64,000 bases of DNA. Source: Clostridium paridis (GTDB lineage Bacteria > Bacillota > Clostridia > Clostridiales > Clostridiaceae). Location of the stretch: the NCBI RefSeq assembly GCF_016765615.1, contig NZ_JAESWA010000019.1:1-64000 (forward strand), read 5' to 3'. Of the stretch, positions 53,426-61,308 are shown piece by piece. Numbering within the stretch: position 1 is the stretch's first letter; the number at the start of each line of letters is the position of its first letter. The translations under genes and the position numbers were made by a program. The notes under the pieces are model-generated. The model made no database searches. It was not told where the DNA came from and was given only the letters and a program-made list of their open reading frames with translations.

Positions 53426-54376
53426 ATGAAAGGAATAGTATTAGAGAAACATGATGGATATGGGATAGTACTTGATGAAAAAGGAAATTTTCATAAAGTT
53501 AAAAATATAGATAGCTTAGTTATAGGGCAAGAATATATTAATAATTCAGTATTTAAATTTAATAGGAGTCTAGTATATAAGGTAGCAAGTTTCGCTATGG
53601 TAATGCTTTTTGTATCATTTGGATATGCTTATGCAAAACCAAGTTCTTATATATCTTTAGATATTAACCCAAGTGTAGAATTAAAAGCTAATATGTTTGG
53701 AAGAGTAATTGGTGTGAATCCATTAAATGAAGATGGAAAGAAAATTTATAGTGGGTTAAAGCTTAAAGGAGAAAAAGAAGAGGAAGCACTTAAAGAATTA
53801 ATAAAAGCAGCTAAAGATAATGGATACTTGAAGGTAGGAGAAGATAATGCAGTTGCTATAACATTGTCTTCAAATAGTAAAAATAGTGAAGATAAAGTAG
53901 CAGAGTTAGAAGATGAGCTTAAACAAGAGTTAAAGGACGCTGATCTAGGAGAAACTGAAGTAGTAGTACAAAACTTAAACCTAGAAAGACGTGAAGATGC
54001 AGAAAAGTTAGGAATATCTCCAGGAAAGATGTTACTTATTGAAAAACTTCAATCAGAAGAACAAGGGGTTAGTGCAGAAGAATATGCTAATAAACCTGTA
54101 AAAGAAATTATGAAAGCAATAAATGAAGCTAAGAAGGAAGATAATACTGAAACTAAGAAAGAAAAATCAAACTCTGAAGAAATAAATAGTGATAAAAATG
54201 CTACTACACAAAAGGAAAATAAAGATAAAGTTAAGAATAAAGATGACAAAGTTAAGAATAGTAATATAGATACAAAAAGTAAGAAAAATGATGATAATAA
54301 TCAAGCAGAAACAAAGAAATCTTCAAGCGATGGAAAAGAAGGCTCTAATAATAAAGAGGGTAAAGATAAAAAATAA
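53426..54376 (+). CDS. rsgI: Anti-sigma-I factor RsgI
   Basis: 316 residues. N-terminal RsgI domain (1-45, MKGIVLEKHDGYGIVLDEKG), one TM helix (about 51-70), and an extracytoplasmic domain with SLDINPSVEL (about 81-90), whose Asn-Pro bond is the self-cleavage site known in RsgI proteins. The C-terminal 110 residues are almost only Lys, Asn, Asp, Glu and Ser. No carbohydrate-binding module is present, so it resembles the B. subtilis stress type rather than cellulosome-type RsgI. Confidence 0.92.
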   Translation: MKGIVLEKHDGYGIVLDEKGNFHKVKNIDSLVIGQEYINNSVFKFNRSLVYKVASFAMVMLFVSFGYAYAKPSSYISLDINPSVELKANMFGRVIGVNPLNEDGKKIYSGLKLKGEKEEEALKELIKAAKDNGYLKVGEDNAVAITLSSNSKNSEDKVAELEDELKQELKDADLGETEVVVQNLNLERREDAEKLGISPGKMLLIEKLQSEEQGVSAEEYANKPVKEIMKAINEAKKEDNTETKKEKSNSEEINSDKNATTQKENKDKVKNKDDKVKNSNIDTKSKKNDDNNQAETKKSSSDGKEGSNNKEGKDKK

Positions 54377-54380
54377 TAAA

Positions 54381-54413
54381 AGGACTGAAAAACATGTGTT
54401 TTTCAGTCTTTTC
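54381..54413 (+). terminator. Bidirectional terminator, rsgI / MATE gene
   Basis: Perfect 11-bp stem GACTGAAAAAC (54383-54393) and GTTTTTCAGTC (54398-54408), then TTTT. Confidence 0.9.
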
Positions 54414-54416
54414 TTA

Positions 54417-55772
54417 TTAAACAGACTTTCTAACAAAGGCCATTGTTTGCCACTTCTTGGTTCTCCATCTCCAAAGCATAAGTAGACCTCTAAACCACTC
54501 ATCACAGGCAAAAGCCACCCACATTCCTGCAAGACCAAACCCCATCTTTATCCCGAAAATATAGGAAAGAGTTACACTGACACCCCACATGGATAAAATG
54601 CCCATGTAAACTGGAAATTTAACATCGCCAGCAGCTCGCAAAGAATTAATCACAACAACATTAAATGATCGCCCAGGTTCTAAAATTGCGTCTATAATAA
54701 GAACTGTTCCACCAACAATGAGGATGGAAGGATTGTCTGTAAATATTGATAATACCGGAATCCTAAGCAAGGCGAATAGAGTTCCAATGCTAAAAGATAT
54801 TATAAGAGCTAAACGTAAACTTTTAAGGCAAGTCTTATATGCTTTCTCATTTTCATCTGCCCCAACTAAATGACCCACTAATATTTCAGTTCCTTCCCCT
54901 ATGGCTACTGAAAATAGGTATGCAAACATAACTATATTTTGAACATAAGCCTTTGTTGTGAGGGCTTCATTTCCAAGGAAATTTATGAAATATGTAATGA
55001 CAAGTTGAGATAAATTATATGAAAAGTGCTCCCCTGCAGTAGGTATGCCTATCTTTAAAAGGTCTTTTACAATATTTTTAGGGAAAGGGGTTATATTTTT
55101 GATGCTTATGCCATGTTCTACATTTTTAAATACAACATAAAGCATTATTATAAGTCCTAATAATTTGCTAATATTGGTAGAGATAGCAACTCCACGTACT
55201 CCTAAAACAGGTAAGCCTAAGGGGCCAAATATAAAGATATAATCGAGAATAACGTGTACAATGTTAATTCCCAAGGTAACAAGCATAGATATTTTAGTCA
55301 AACCATGACTTCTAACAATTGCTGTACATGTCATCATAACTGATTGTAGGAATAAACATCCTCCGACAATCTTAAGATATTCTGCTGCAAAGCTCATAAG
55401 CTCTGGTCTTATTCCCATTGTACTAAGAATTCCATGAGCAGCTAAGAACATTATTAAGCTTAAGAAAAGTCCAAAGATGCAGTTAATAATTAATGATACT
55501 GTTGCAACTTTAGACGCCATTTTCCTATTGCCAGCACCAAGGTTTTGAGCAATAAGCACTGATGTTCCAGTAGAAAGAATACCAAACATTATATTCATCA
55601 TGGTAATAAGTTGATTTGAAACACCAACAGCGGCAACTGCATTATCTGAATATCTGCTTAACATAAGGGTATCTACGCTGCCTAGAAGCATAAAAAGCAA
55701 GGTTTCAATGAATATTGGCCAAGTTAATTTAAATACAGTTAATTTTTTAGTGGATAAGGGATTAGATGTCAT
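54417..55772 (-). CDS. MATE-family multidrug/sodium exporter
   Basis: 451 residues, 12 helices in two six-helix halves. Family motifs: FKLTWPIFIETLLFMLLGSVDTLML (two parts), GVSNQL, and SVLIAQNLGAGNRKMA. GGAGG precedes the ATG. MATE proteins expel cationic drugs or metabolites with Na+ or H+ entry; the substrate is not predictable. Convergent with rsgI. Confidence 0.92.
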   Translation of the reverse strand: MTSNPLSTKKLTVFKLTWPIFIETLLFMLLGSVDTLMLSRYSDNAVAAVGVSNQLITMMNIMFGILSTGTSVLIAQNLGAGNRKMASKVATVSLIINCIFGLFLSLIMFLAAHGILSTMGIRPELMSFAAEYLKIVGGCLFLQSVMMTCTAIVRSHGLTKISMLVTLGINIVHVILDYIFIFGPLGLPVLGVRGVAISTNISKLLGLIIMLYVVFKNVEHGISIKNITPFPKNIVKDLLKIGIPTAGEHFSYNLSQLVITYFINFLGNEALTTKAYVQNIVMFAYLFSVAIGEGTEILVGHLVGADENEKAYKTCLKSLRLALIISFSIGTLFALLRIPVLSIFTDNPSILIVGGTVLIIDAILEPGRSFNVVVINSLRAAGDVKFPVYMGILSMWGVSVTLSYIFGIKMGFGLAGMWVAFACDEWFRGLLMLWRWRTKKWQTMAFVRKSV

Positions 55773-55820
55773 GTTAATCCTCCAAGTAAAATGCAGCTTT
55801 TATAAATTTTTTCTCAAATA

Positions 55821-55855
55821 AAAAGCTTATTATACACATTGTATAATAAGCTTTT
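55821..55855 (-). terminator. Terminator of the aminotransferase/ECF operon
   Basis: Perfect 15-bp stem AAAAGCTTATTATAC (55821-55835) and GTATAATAAGCTTTT (55841-55855), five-base loop. Confidence 0.85.
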
Positions 55856-55878
55856 AAAACAAGTCAATTTTATGGAAA

Positions 55879-57012
55879 TTATGGAAGCAATTTAACAAAT
55901 TCTTGGTGAAGATCTGCTTTAAGTTCGAAGTTTAGTTCCTTTAATACTGTATTAAGTGCTTTTAATGTAAGATATAATTTATCTTCATAACAATTTTCTC
56001 CCATATGGCCAATTCTAAAGATTTTATCTTGTAAAAAGTCAAAGCCACCTGCAATTATTATATTATGCTCCTTGATTAATTTATTAAATATATCTTTATA
56101 TTCAATTCCAGAAGGAACAAGAACTGTAGTTACAGTATTTGAAAAATGATCATTAGGGAAAAGTTCTAATCCTGAGTTTATTAGTGCACCTCTAACAGCA
56201 TTAGCAAATAGCGTATGTCTTTTAATAATGTTGTTATCGTCAAGTACGTTATCTATTGCTTGAGTTAGTGCATAAATATCACTAATAGGTTGAGTATAAG
56301 GGAACCATTTTTCTTCATACCAATTCTTCCATATAGATAAGTTGGTATAGAAACCTTGTACAGGAGTTTTTCTATTATTCATGGCATCTTGTGCTCTTTT
56401 GCTTATAGATAGAAAGGTTAAACCTGGAGGAGCAGAAAGACATTTCTGTGAACCTCCAATAACCACATCTATTTTCCATTCATCTATATTTATTTCTTCT
56501 CCAGCAATACTAGAAACTGCATCAACTATAGAGATAATTCCATACTTATTAAGAAGTTTACATATGTCAGAGATTGAATTAGTTATCCCAGAAGGCGTTT
56601 CACAGTGAACTAAGGTTGCAATCTTAAAATCATGATTTTCTTGTAGAAAGTTTTCAAGCTTATCATAATCTAAGCCCTTTCTTCTATCATCATGAAAATA
56701 AGTAACTTCCCCACCGTATATTTTGCAGAAATCTCCAAACCCTTCGCCATATATTCCATTTTCAATACATAATACCTTATCGCCCTTTTCAACTAAAGAA
56801 GCACAAGCAGCTTCTAAACCTAATATTCCTTCTCCAGATAGAATAAGGATATTATTTTTAGTTTTTAAAAGAGTTTGAAGTTTATTACAAGTTTCTTTAT
56901 AAAATTCATAAAAATCTAGGTCCAAATCAGGGTTAGTAATTTCTTGGCTTAATGCCACTCTTACATTTTCTCTTATATAAGTTGGACCTGGAGTCATAAT
57001 TAATTTATCCAT
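55879..57012 (-). CDS. Class-V aminotransferase (alanine-glyoxylate/serine-pyruvate type)
   Basis: PLP enzyme of 377 residues. N-terminal LIMTPGPTYIRENVR is the family opening, SSIAGEEINIDEWKIDVVIG contains the substrate/PLP region, and GSQKCLSAPPG contains the PLP-binding Lys. Family reactions include alanine-glyoxylate, serine-pyruvate, ureidoglycine-glyoxylate and pyridoxamine-pyruvate transamination; the sequence does not decide. It lies 10 bases after an ECF S-component, so transporter and enzyme probably act on the same compound. GGAGA precedes the ATG. Confidence 0.87.
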   Translation of the reverse strand: MDKLIMTPGPTYIRENVRVALSQEITNPDLDLDFYEFYKETCNKLQTLLKTKNNILILSGEGILGLEAACASLVEKGDKVLCIENGIYGEGFGDFCKIYGGEVTYFHDDRRKGLDYDKLENFLQENHDFKIATLVHCETPSGITNSISDICKLLNKYGIISIVDAVSSIAGEEINIDEWKIDVVIGGSQKCLSAPPGLTFLSISKRAQDAMNNRKTPVQGFYTNLSIWKNWYEEKWFPYTQPISDIYALTQAIDNVLDDNNIIKRHTLFANAVRGALINSGLELFPNDHFSNTVTTVLVPSGIEYKDIFNKLIKEHNIIIAGGFDFLQDKIFRIGHMGENCYEDKLYLTLKALNTVLKELNFELKADLHQEFVKLLP

Positions 57013-57022
57013 TTATATCTCC

Positions 57023-57571
57023 TTAAGCTCTAGTTAATAAATTTCTTTTTATAAAAGCAGATTTAACTGCAGTTGCAAGAGGAAGACCTAAGACTGTACC
57101 TACTACACATTGCATAAAATTACCCCAAATTGATTGTATAGGTGCATATAAGTTTCCGTAAAGAATTACTTCAGCTATATAGTATCCACCTATCATTATT
57201 ATGGTAGCTAAAGCTATTCCCAAAAGGTTAAAAAATAAAGATTTTGAAGCCTTACCGTTAGTGCCTTTATCAGATAGATAACCTATAGTATATCCCATGG
57301 CAAACCTAATTATAAAAGTAAAAGGTGCCCAAGGTAAAAATGAACTTGTTATATCAAATAGAGCCATTCCGAAAGCTGCTGATATTGCTCCTGCTCTTTT
57401 ACCAAATACTATTGCAATGGTAAAAGCCATAACATTTCCTAAATGAAATAGGCCGCCTGGAGTAGGTCCAGGAATATTTATGAATCGCGTTGCTACATAG
57501 ATTAATGCAATAAATAATCCATAAAGCGCGATATCACTTGTTTTTGATTTGTTTGTTGTGTTTGGTGTCAT
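57023..57571 (-). CDS. ECF transporter substrate-binding (S) component
   Basis: Membrane protein of 182 residues with about six helices, belonging to the ECF_trnsprt/HmpT-like S-component group (IALYGLFIALIYVATRFINI; GGLFHLGNVMAFTIAIVFGKRAGAISAAFGMALFDITSSF in parts). It works with the shared EcfAA'T module encoded elsewhere to import a vitamin or precursor. AAGGGGG precedes the ATG. Cotranscribed with the class-V aminotransferase, which may point to a vitamin-B6- or amino-acid-like substrate (inference). Confidence 0.85.
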   Translation of the reverse strand: MTPNTTNKSKTSDIALYGLFIALIYVATRFINIPGPTPGGLFHLGNVMAFTIAIVFGKRAGAISAAFGMALFDITSSFLPWAPFTFIIRFAMGYTIGYLSDKGTNGKASKSLFFNLLGIALATIIMIGGYYIAEVILYGNLYAPIQSIWGNFMQCVVGTVLGLPLATAVKSAFIKRNLLTRA

Positions 57572-57768
57572 GATGATTGCCCCCTTAATATTATTAATGT
57601 TATTATCTTAAAACAATTTAAAAAAAATGCAAAATGTATGGATACAATTTTTTGTATATTAATAATAGGTATTAATTGATATTTTATATGAATAAAAATA
57701 TAATAAAGATGCAAAGATAATTTAAGGGAAAAATATAGAAAAAATTTAATTTGTAAGGATTGAGGATT

Positions 57769-58710
57769 TTGAAGAAAGTATTAATATTACTTGATGTTAT
57801 AATCATGTTTATTGCGGCAATTGCCTTTTTTAGTTATAAAGAAAAACTTGCAATGGATAGGGAGGTATCATCAGCTAAAGAGGTATCTACAAGTTCAGAG
57901 CTTTCATTTGGAGTTATTGGGGATTTGCATGAAAAGATTGATAATTTTAATAAATTAGCTGAAGATTTTCATGAAATAAATCCACAAATGGATGCTTTAA
58001 TAATGAATGGGGATGTAGTAGGTCAAGGAATTCCAAGTCAATATGAATCTGTAAAAAAAGCATTGGATAAAAAAAGCTCAATTTTACCTAAGATAATAAT
58101 AAGTAATATAGGAAATCACGAATTTTTTGATTATAATATAGAGCAAAATTCTCCAGAGCAAGTTGAAGTATTTAAAAAAAGATATCTAGACTTTTCAGGA
58201 GAAGAATTTGTATATCATGATAAATGGATTAAAGATTATCACTTTATATCTCTTGGTTCGGAATCAGGAAATACTAAAGAACTTGGATCTATGAAGGCAT
58301 TTTTATCTGATAAACAATTAAAATGGTTAGAAGAAAAGCTAGCAGAAAAATACGTAAAGGGTAAACCTATCTTTGTATTTTTACATCAACCATTAAATAA
58401 TAATGGAAAAGGGTTTACAGGAGTGGAACAAGGGCAGCAAGTTAAGGATATACTATCGAAATATCCAGAGGTAGTCTTATTTACCTCCCATACCCATGCT
58501 CCGTTAGATGAGAACGGTGTAAAGACTAATCTTCCTTTTACAACAGTCCATACAGGAGCTGTAGCCTATACTATAGTAACAGATGGTTCTGGTAACAGAC
58601 AGAATGTAAACAATAATCAAGGGCTATACGTGGAAGTAAATAATGGCAAGGTAACAATAAAAGGCAGGAGCTTTAATGATAAGAAATGGTTATTTTCAAA
58701 GGATATATAG
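57769..58710 (+). CDS. Membrane-anchored calcineurin-like metallophosphoesterase
   Basis: 313 residues. One N-terminal membrane anchor (about 4-22), then a metallophosphoesterase domain with the metal-site motifs GDLHEK (GDxHG variant), NGDVVG, GNHEF and, later, FLHQP and SHTHAP. The domain is outside the membrane. Function could be phosphodiesterase or phosphatase; not decidable. I favour TTG 57769 (AAGGA nine bases upstream) over TTG 57760. Its stop lies inside the left end of the palindrome at 58707. Confidence 0.85.
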   Translation: MKKVLILLDVIIMFIAAIAFFSYKEKLAMDREVSSAKEVSTSSELSFGVIGDLHEKIDNFNKLAEDFHEINPQMDALIMNGDVVGQGIPSQYESVKKALDKKSSILPKIIISNIGNHEFFDYNIEQNSPEQVEVFKKRYLDFSGEEFVYHDKWIKDYHFISLGSESGNTKELGSMKAFLSDKQLKWLEEKLAEKYVKGKPIFVFLHQPLNNNGKGFTGVEQGQQVKDILSKYPEVVLFTSHTHAPLDENGVKTNLPFTTVHTGAVAYTIVTDGSGNRQNVNNNQGLYVEVNNGKVTIKGRSFNDKKWLFSKDI

Positions 58711-58808
58711 GGTTTTTTATAGGAAACTTAACTTATACTTGTTTGAAAATGTCGGCTTCTGGACATTTTCAGGCATGAATAAGTTAATAGTTGAACTTAA
58801 AACCCTAT
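58707..58808. repeat. 102-bp imperfect palindrome
   Basis: Arms 58707-58753 and 58762-58808 match at roughly 34-37 of 47 positions around the loop GGCTTCTG. The end blocks ATAGGGTTTT/AAAACCCTAT and the inner block GAAAATGTC/GACATTTTC are perfect. The first arm includes the phosphoesterase stop codon. No T-run follows, so it is not a simple terminator; a MITE-like element or structured 3' end is possible. Confidence 0.6.
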
Positions 58809-58818
58809 GAGTAATATA

Positions 58819-58856
58819 AAAAGATGGAATAAGTCTATAAGCTTATTCCATCTTTT
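58819..58856 (-). terminator. Terminator of the coiled-coil gene (bidirectional)
   Basis: AAAAGATGGAATAAG (58819-58833) pairs with CTTATTCCATCTTTT (58842-58856), perfect 15 bp, T-runs on both strands. Confidence 0.88.
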
Positions 58857-58860
58857 ATGT

Positions 58861-59784
58861 TTAGGATTCTTCTAAAATCTTATCTTTTTCTGTTTTTAGA
58901 TTTGATATATTTTCAAGTAAAGATTTTTTATCATCTCTTAAGGAAGACTGAATCTTTTCAATAGCAGTTCTTAAAGCTTTAACATCTTGGAGAGCATCTT
59001 TTATTGGTGCTTCCACCATAAGATCTGCAAAGAAGTTGTCAAAAAGACTATCGCATAAAGAATCTAATTCATTTAGATTTATAGTATCTTGTAGTGTATC
59101 ATCTAAATCACTTAATTCTACTTTATACTTACTTAATTGTAATTTTACTTGATTTATGTAATCAGAAATGTTTTCTATTTTAAGTTGACTTGTAACTTTA
59201 TTAAGATTGGTTTCTCTTAATACACTTTCTGCATCTTCTAATTCTGAAGTTAAGTTTCTCAATACTGAATATAACTCAGAACCTTGATCAATAGCTTCAT
59301 TAATTTCTTTAAGTTCAAGGTTAAGCTTGTTAATATTGCTAGAAATTGCAACTAACTTCTCTTTACTAGGGTTGTCTGAAGCATAAAGAGATGCCTCTTT
59401 TTCACTTAATAATTTATTATAATCTTGTTCCAAGGTATAGTAGCTAGAAGCTTCTTCTGATAATTGTTTTTTTTCTTCTAAAAGTGTCATTAGATAATTA
59501 TTACACTTTTCAAAGTTTGCTTTTGCTTCAAGAAGTTCTCTATTTTCCTCTGAAATCTTCTTATCGAACTTACCTGATAGTTTTAAAAAAAGTGTAGTTA
59601 GGGAGAAGGAGTTTAATTCTTTAACATCTGATTCTTCGTTATCCCAAATATCACTTAATGCCATAAGTTGATGCTTAGTTCTTATTATTTCTTTCTCGAT
59701 TTTTGATAACTTTTCTAATAATTTTGAGTAATAAAGTAATTTCCCTCTCATTTCATGAAGGGATTCATTAATTGTTTTTGTCAT
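58861..59784 (-). CDS. Long coiled-coil protein of unknown function
   Basis: 307 residues, Glu/Lys/Leu/Ser-rich, predicted as an almost continuous helix with several coiled-coil stretches (about 10-50, 75-125, 140-220 and 270-305) and one less regular segment (about 235-265). No membrane helix, signal peptide or catalytic motif. I do not recognise the family. AGGTGCAGG precedes the ATG. Divergent from the DUF4342 gene across 231 bases, which may mean shared control. Confidence 0.75.
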   Translation of the reverse strand: MTKTINESLHEMRGKLLYYSKLLEKLSKIEKEIIRTKHQLMALSDIWDNEESDVKELNSFSLTTLFLKLSGKFDKKISEENRELLEAKANFEKCNNYLMTLLEEKKQLSEEASSYYTLEQDYNKLLSEKEASLYASDNPSKEKLVAISSNINKLNLELKEINEAIDQGSELYSVLRNLTSELEDAESVLRETNLNKVTSQLKIENISDYINQVKLQLSKYKVELSDLDDTLQDTINLNELDSLCDSLFDNFFADLMVEAPIKDALQDVKALRTAIEKIQSSLRDDKKSLLENISNLKTEKDKILEES

Positions 59785-60015
59785 AATCCTGCACCTCTAA
59801 AATTAATAAATAATGATTTCATAATATCATATATATTATATTACAATATCTTAGCATTAAACTAAATAAATAAAAAATTACGATAAAATTAATTTTCTAA
59901 TCAAATTCTAATAATTCATTAATCATTCTATAATTAATGAAATCTATAATAAAAGTGTAGAGTAAATGAATGATTTAAAGAAAATGAAAAACATATAAAT
60001 TTTGGAGGGATTATT

Positions 60016-60510
60016 ATGATAACAATAGAGATGATTGATGAATTAAGAGCTAGAGTAGATGTAACTTACGAAGATGCTAAGGAGGCGTTAGAAAATTCTC
60101 AAGGAGATATTTTAGAAGCTATAATATATCTTGAAAGAAATAATAAGATTAATTCAAAAAAGCAAGAGTATAAAGAGGATCACAAAGAAGAACAAAAAGA
60201 AGAGCAAGATGGTTTTACAAGGGCTGTATGCAAAGTGATTTCTTGGTCAAAGAATGTTTTAAGAAAAGGTAATTCAAACCACTTAGTAATTGTGAAAAAT
60301 GATAATGTAATACTAAGACTTTCACTAACAGTAATAGTTTTAGTGGTTGTATTAGCACCATATATTTCATTACCATTACTATTATTAGCGTTATTTACAG
60401 GTCATAAAATTAAATTTGTAGGAGACGATATAGAAAAAACTAGGGCGAATGATACAATGGATAAAGCTAGCACAACTGCGGAAAACATTAAAAGTGAATT
60501 TGTTAAATAA
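60016..60510 (+). CDS. DUF4342 protein with N-terminal UBA-like domain
   Basis: 164 residues. The N-terminal 45 residues (MIDELRARVDVTYEDAKEALENSQGDILEAIIYLE, two helices pairs) resemble the UBA-like fold of EF-Ts and NAC. A charged linker follows, then a DUF4342 domain (about 65-145) with a hydrophobic stretch (LRLSLTVIVLVVVLAPYISL, about 101-125) that is likely membrane-associated. Common in firmicutes; function unknown. GGAGGG precedes the ATG. Its terminator is at 60516-60577. Confidence 0.85.
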   Translation: MITIEMIDELRARVDVTYEDAKEALENSQGDILEAIIYLERNNKINSKKQEYKEDHKEEQKEEQDGFTRAVCKVISWSKNVLRKGNSNHLVIVKNDNVILRLSLTVIVLVVVLAPYISLPLLLLALFTGHKIKFVGDDIEKTRANDTMDKASTTAENIKSEFVK

Positions 60511-60515
60511 TAATT

Positions 60516-60577
60516 AAGGGGATGTTTTTAAAGAGTTGCAGTAGAGATACGAGATTCTTTAAAAATATCCTTATTTT
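60516..60577 (+). terminator. Terminator of the DUF4342 gene
   Basis: A long arm AAGGGGATGTTTTTAAAGA pairs with TCTTTAAAAATATCCTT (two mismatches), followed by ATTTTATG; the loop is about 20 bases. Confidence 0.7.
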
Positions 60578-60627
60578 ATGTTTATGATAGGTTATAATTT
60601 AATTAAAATACTTGAGGGGTTGAAATA

Positions 60628-61308
60628 ATGAAGGGAAAGATATTGATTATTGAAGATGAGGTTAAAATAGCAAGATTTGTTGAACTAGAGCTTAATTATG
60701 AAGGGTATGAAGTAGAGAAGGCGCATGATGGAAGGACAGGTTTTGAAACATTTAAGAATGGCAATTTTGATTTGATTCTATTAGATATTATGCTGCCTAC
60801 AATGAGCGGAATTGAAGTTTTAAGACGTGTAAGAGCAATATCAGAAATTCCTGTTATTATGTTAACCGCCAAGGACGAAACTGTAGATAAGGTAACAGGA
60901 CTTGATCTTGGGGCAGATGATTATGTAACAAAACCTTTTGAGATTGAAGAATTATTAGCAAGAATAAGGGTGGCTTTAAAGAGAAAAAGTGTAAATAGAA
61001 TTGAAGGTAATATATTAACGGCAGGAAAGCTTAAGGTTGACTTGGAAAAATACACTGTAAGCTATGATCAAGAAGCGATAGAGATAACCAAAAGAGAATT
61101 TGATCTATTAAAATATCTTCTAGAAAATAAAAACAAAGTATTATCTAGGGAAAAAATAGTTGAAGAAGTTTGGGGCTATGATTACTATGGAGATACTAAT
61201 GTAGTAGATGTTTATATAAGATATTTAAGAAGTAAATTAGATGATAAATTTAATAAAAAAATAATCTATACCGTAAGAGGGGTAGGGTATTCAGTGAAAG
61301 ATGAATAA
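60628..61308 (+). CDS. OmpR-family response regulator
   Basis: 226 residues. Receiver with E9-D10-E11, D53 in LILLDIMLP and K in VTKPFE, then a C-terminal winged helix (EIEELLARIRVALKR linker; YFGDTNVVDVYIRYLRSKLDD-like recognition region; ends YTVRGVGYSV). GAGGGG precedes the ATG. Its stop overlaps the kinase start by eight bases. It may control the ABC exporter beginning at 62953. Confidence 0.93.
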   Translation: MKGKILIIEDEVKIARFVELELNYEGYEVEKAHDGRTGFETFKNGNFDLILLDIMLPTMSGIEVLRRVRAISEIPVIMLTAKDETVDKVTGLDLGADDYVTKPFEIEELLARIRVALKRKSVNRIEGNILTAGKLKVDLEKYTVSYDQEAIEITKREFDLLKYLLENKNKVLSREKIVEEVWGYDYYGDTNVVDVYIRYLRSKLDDKFNKKIIYTVRGVGYSVKDE

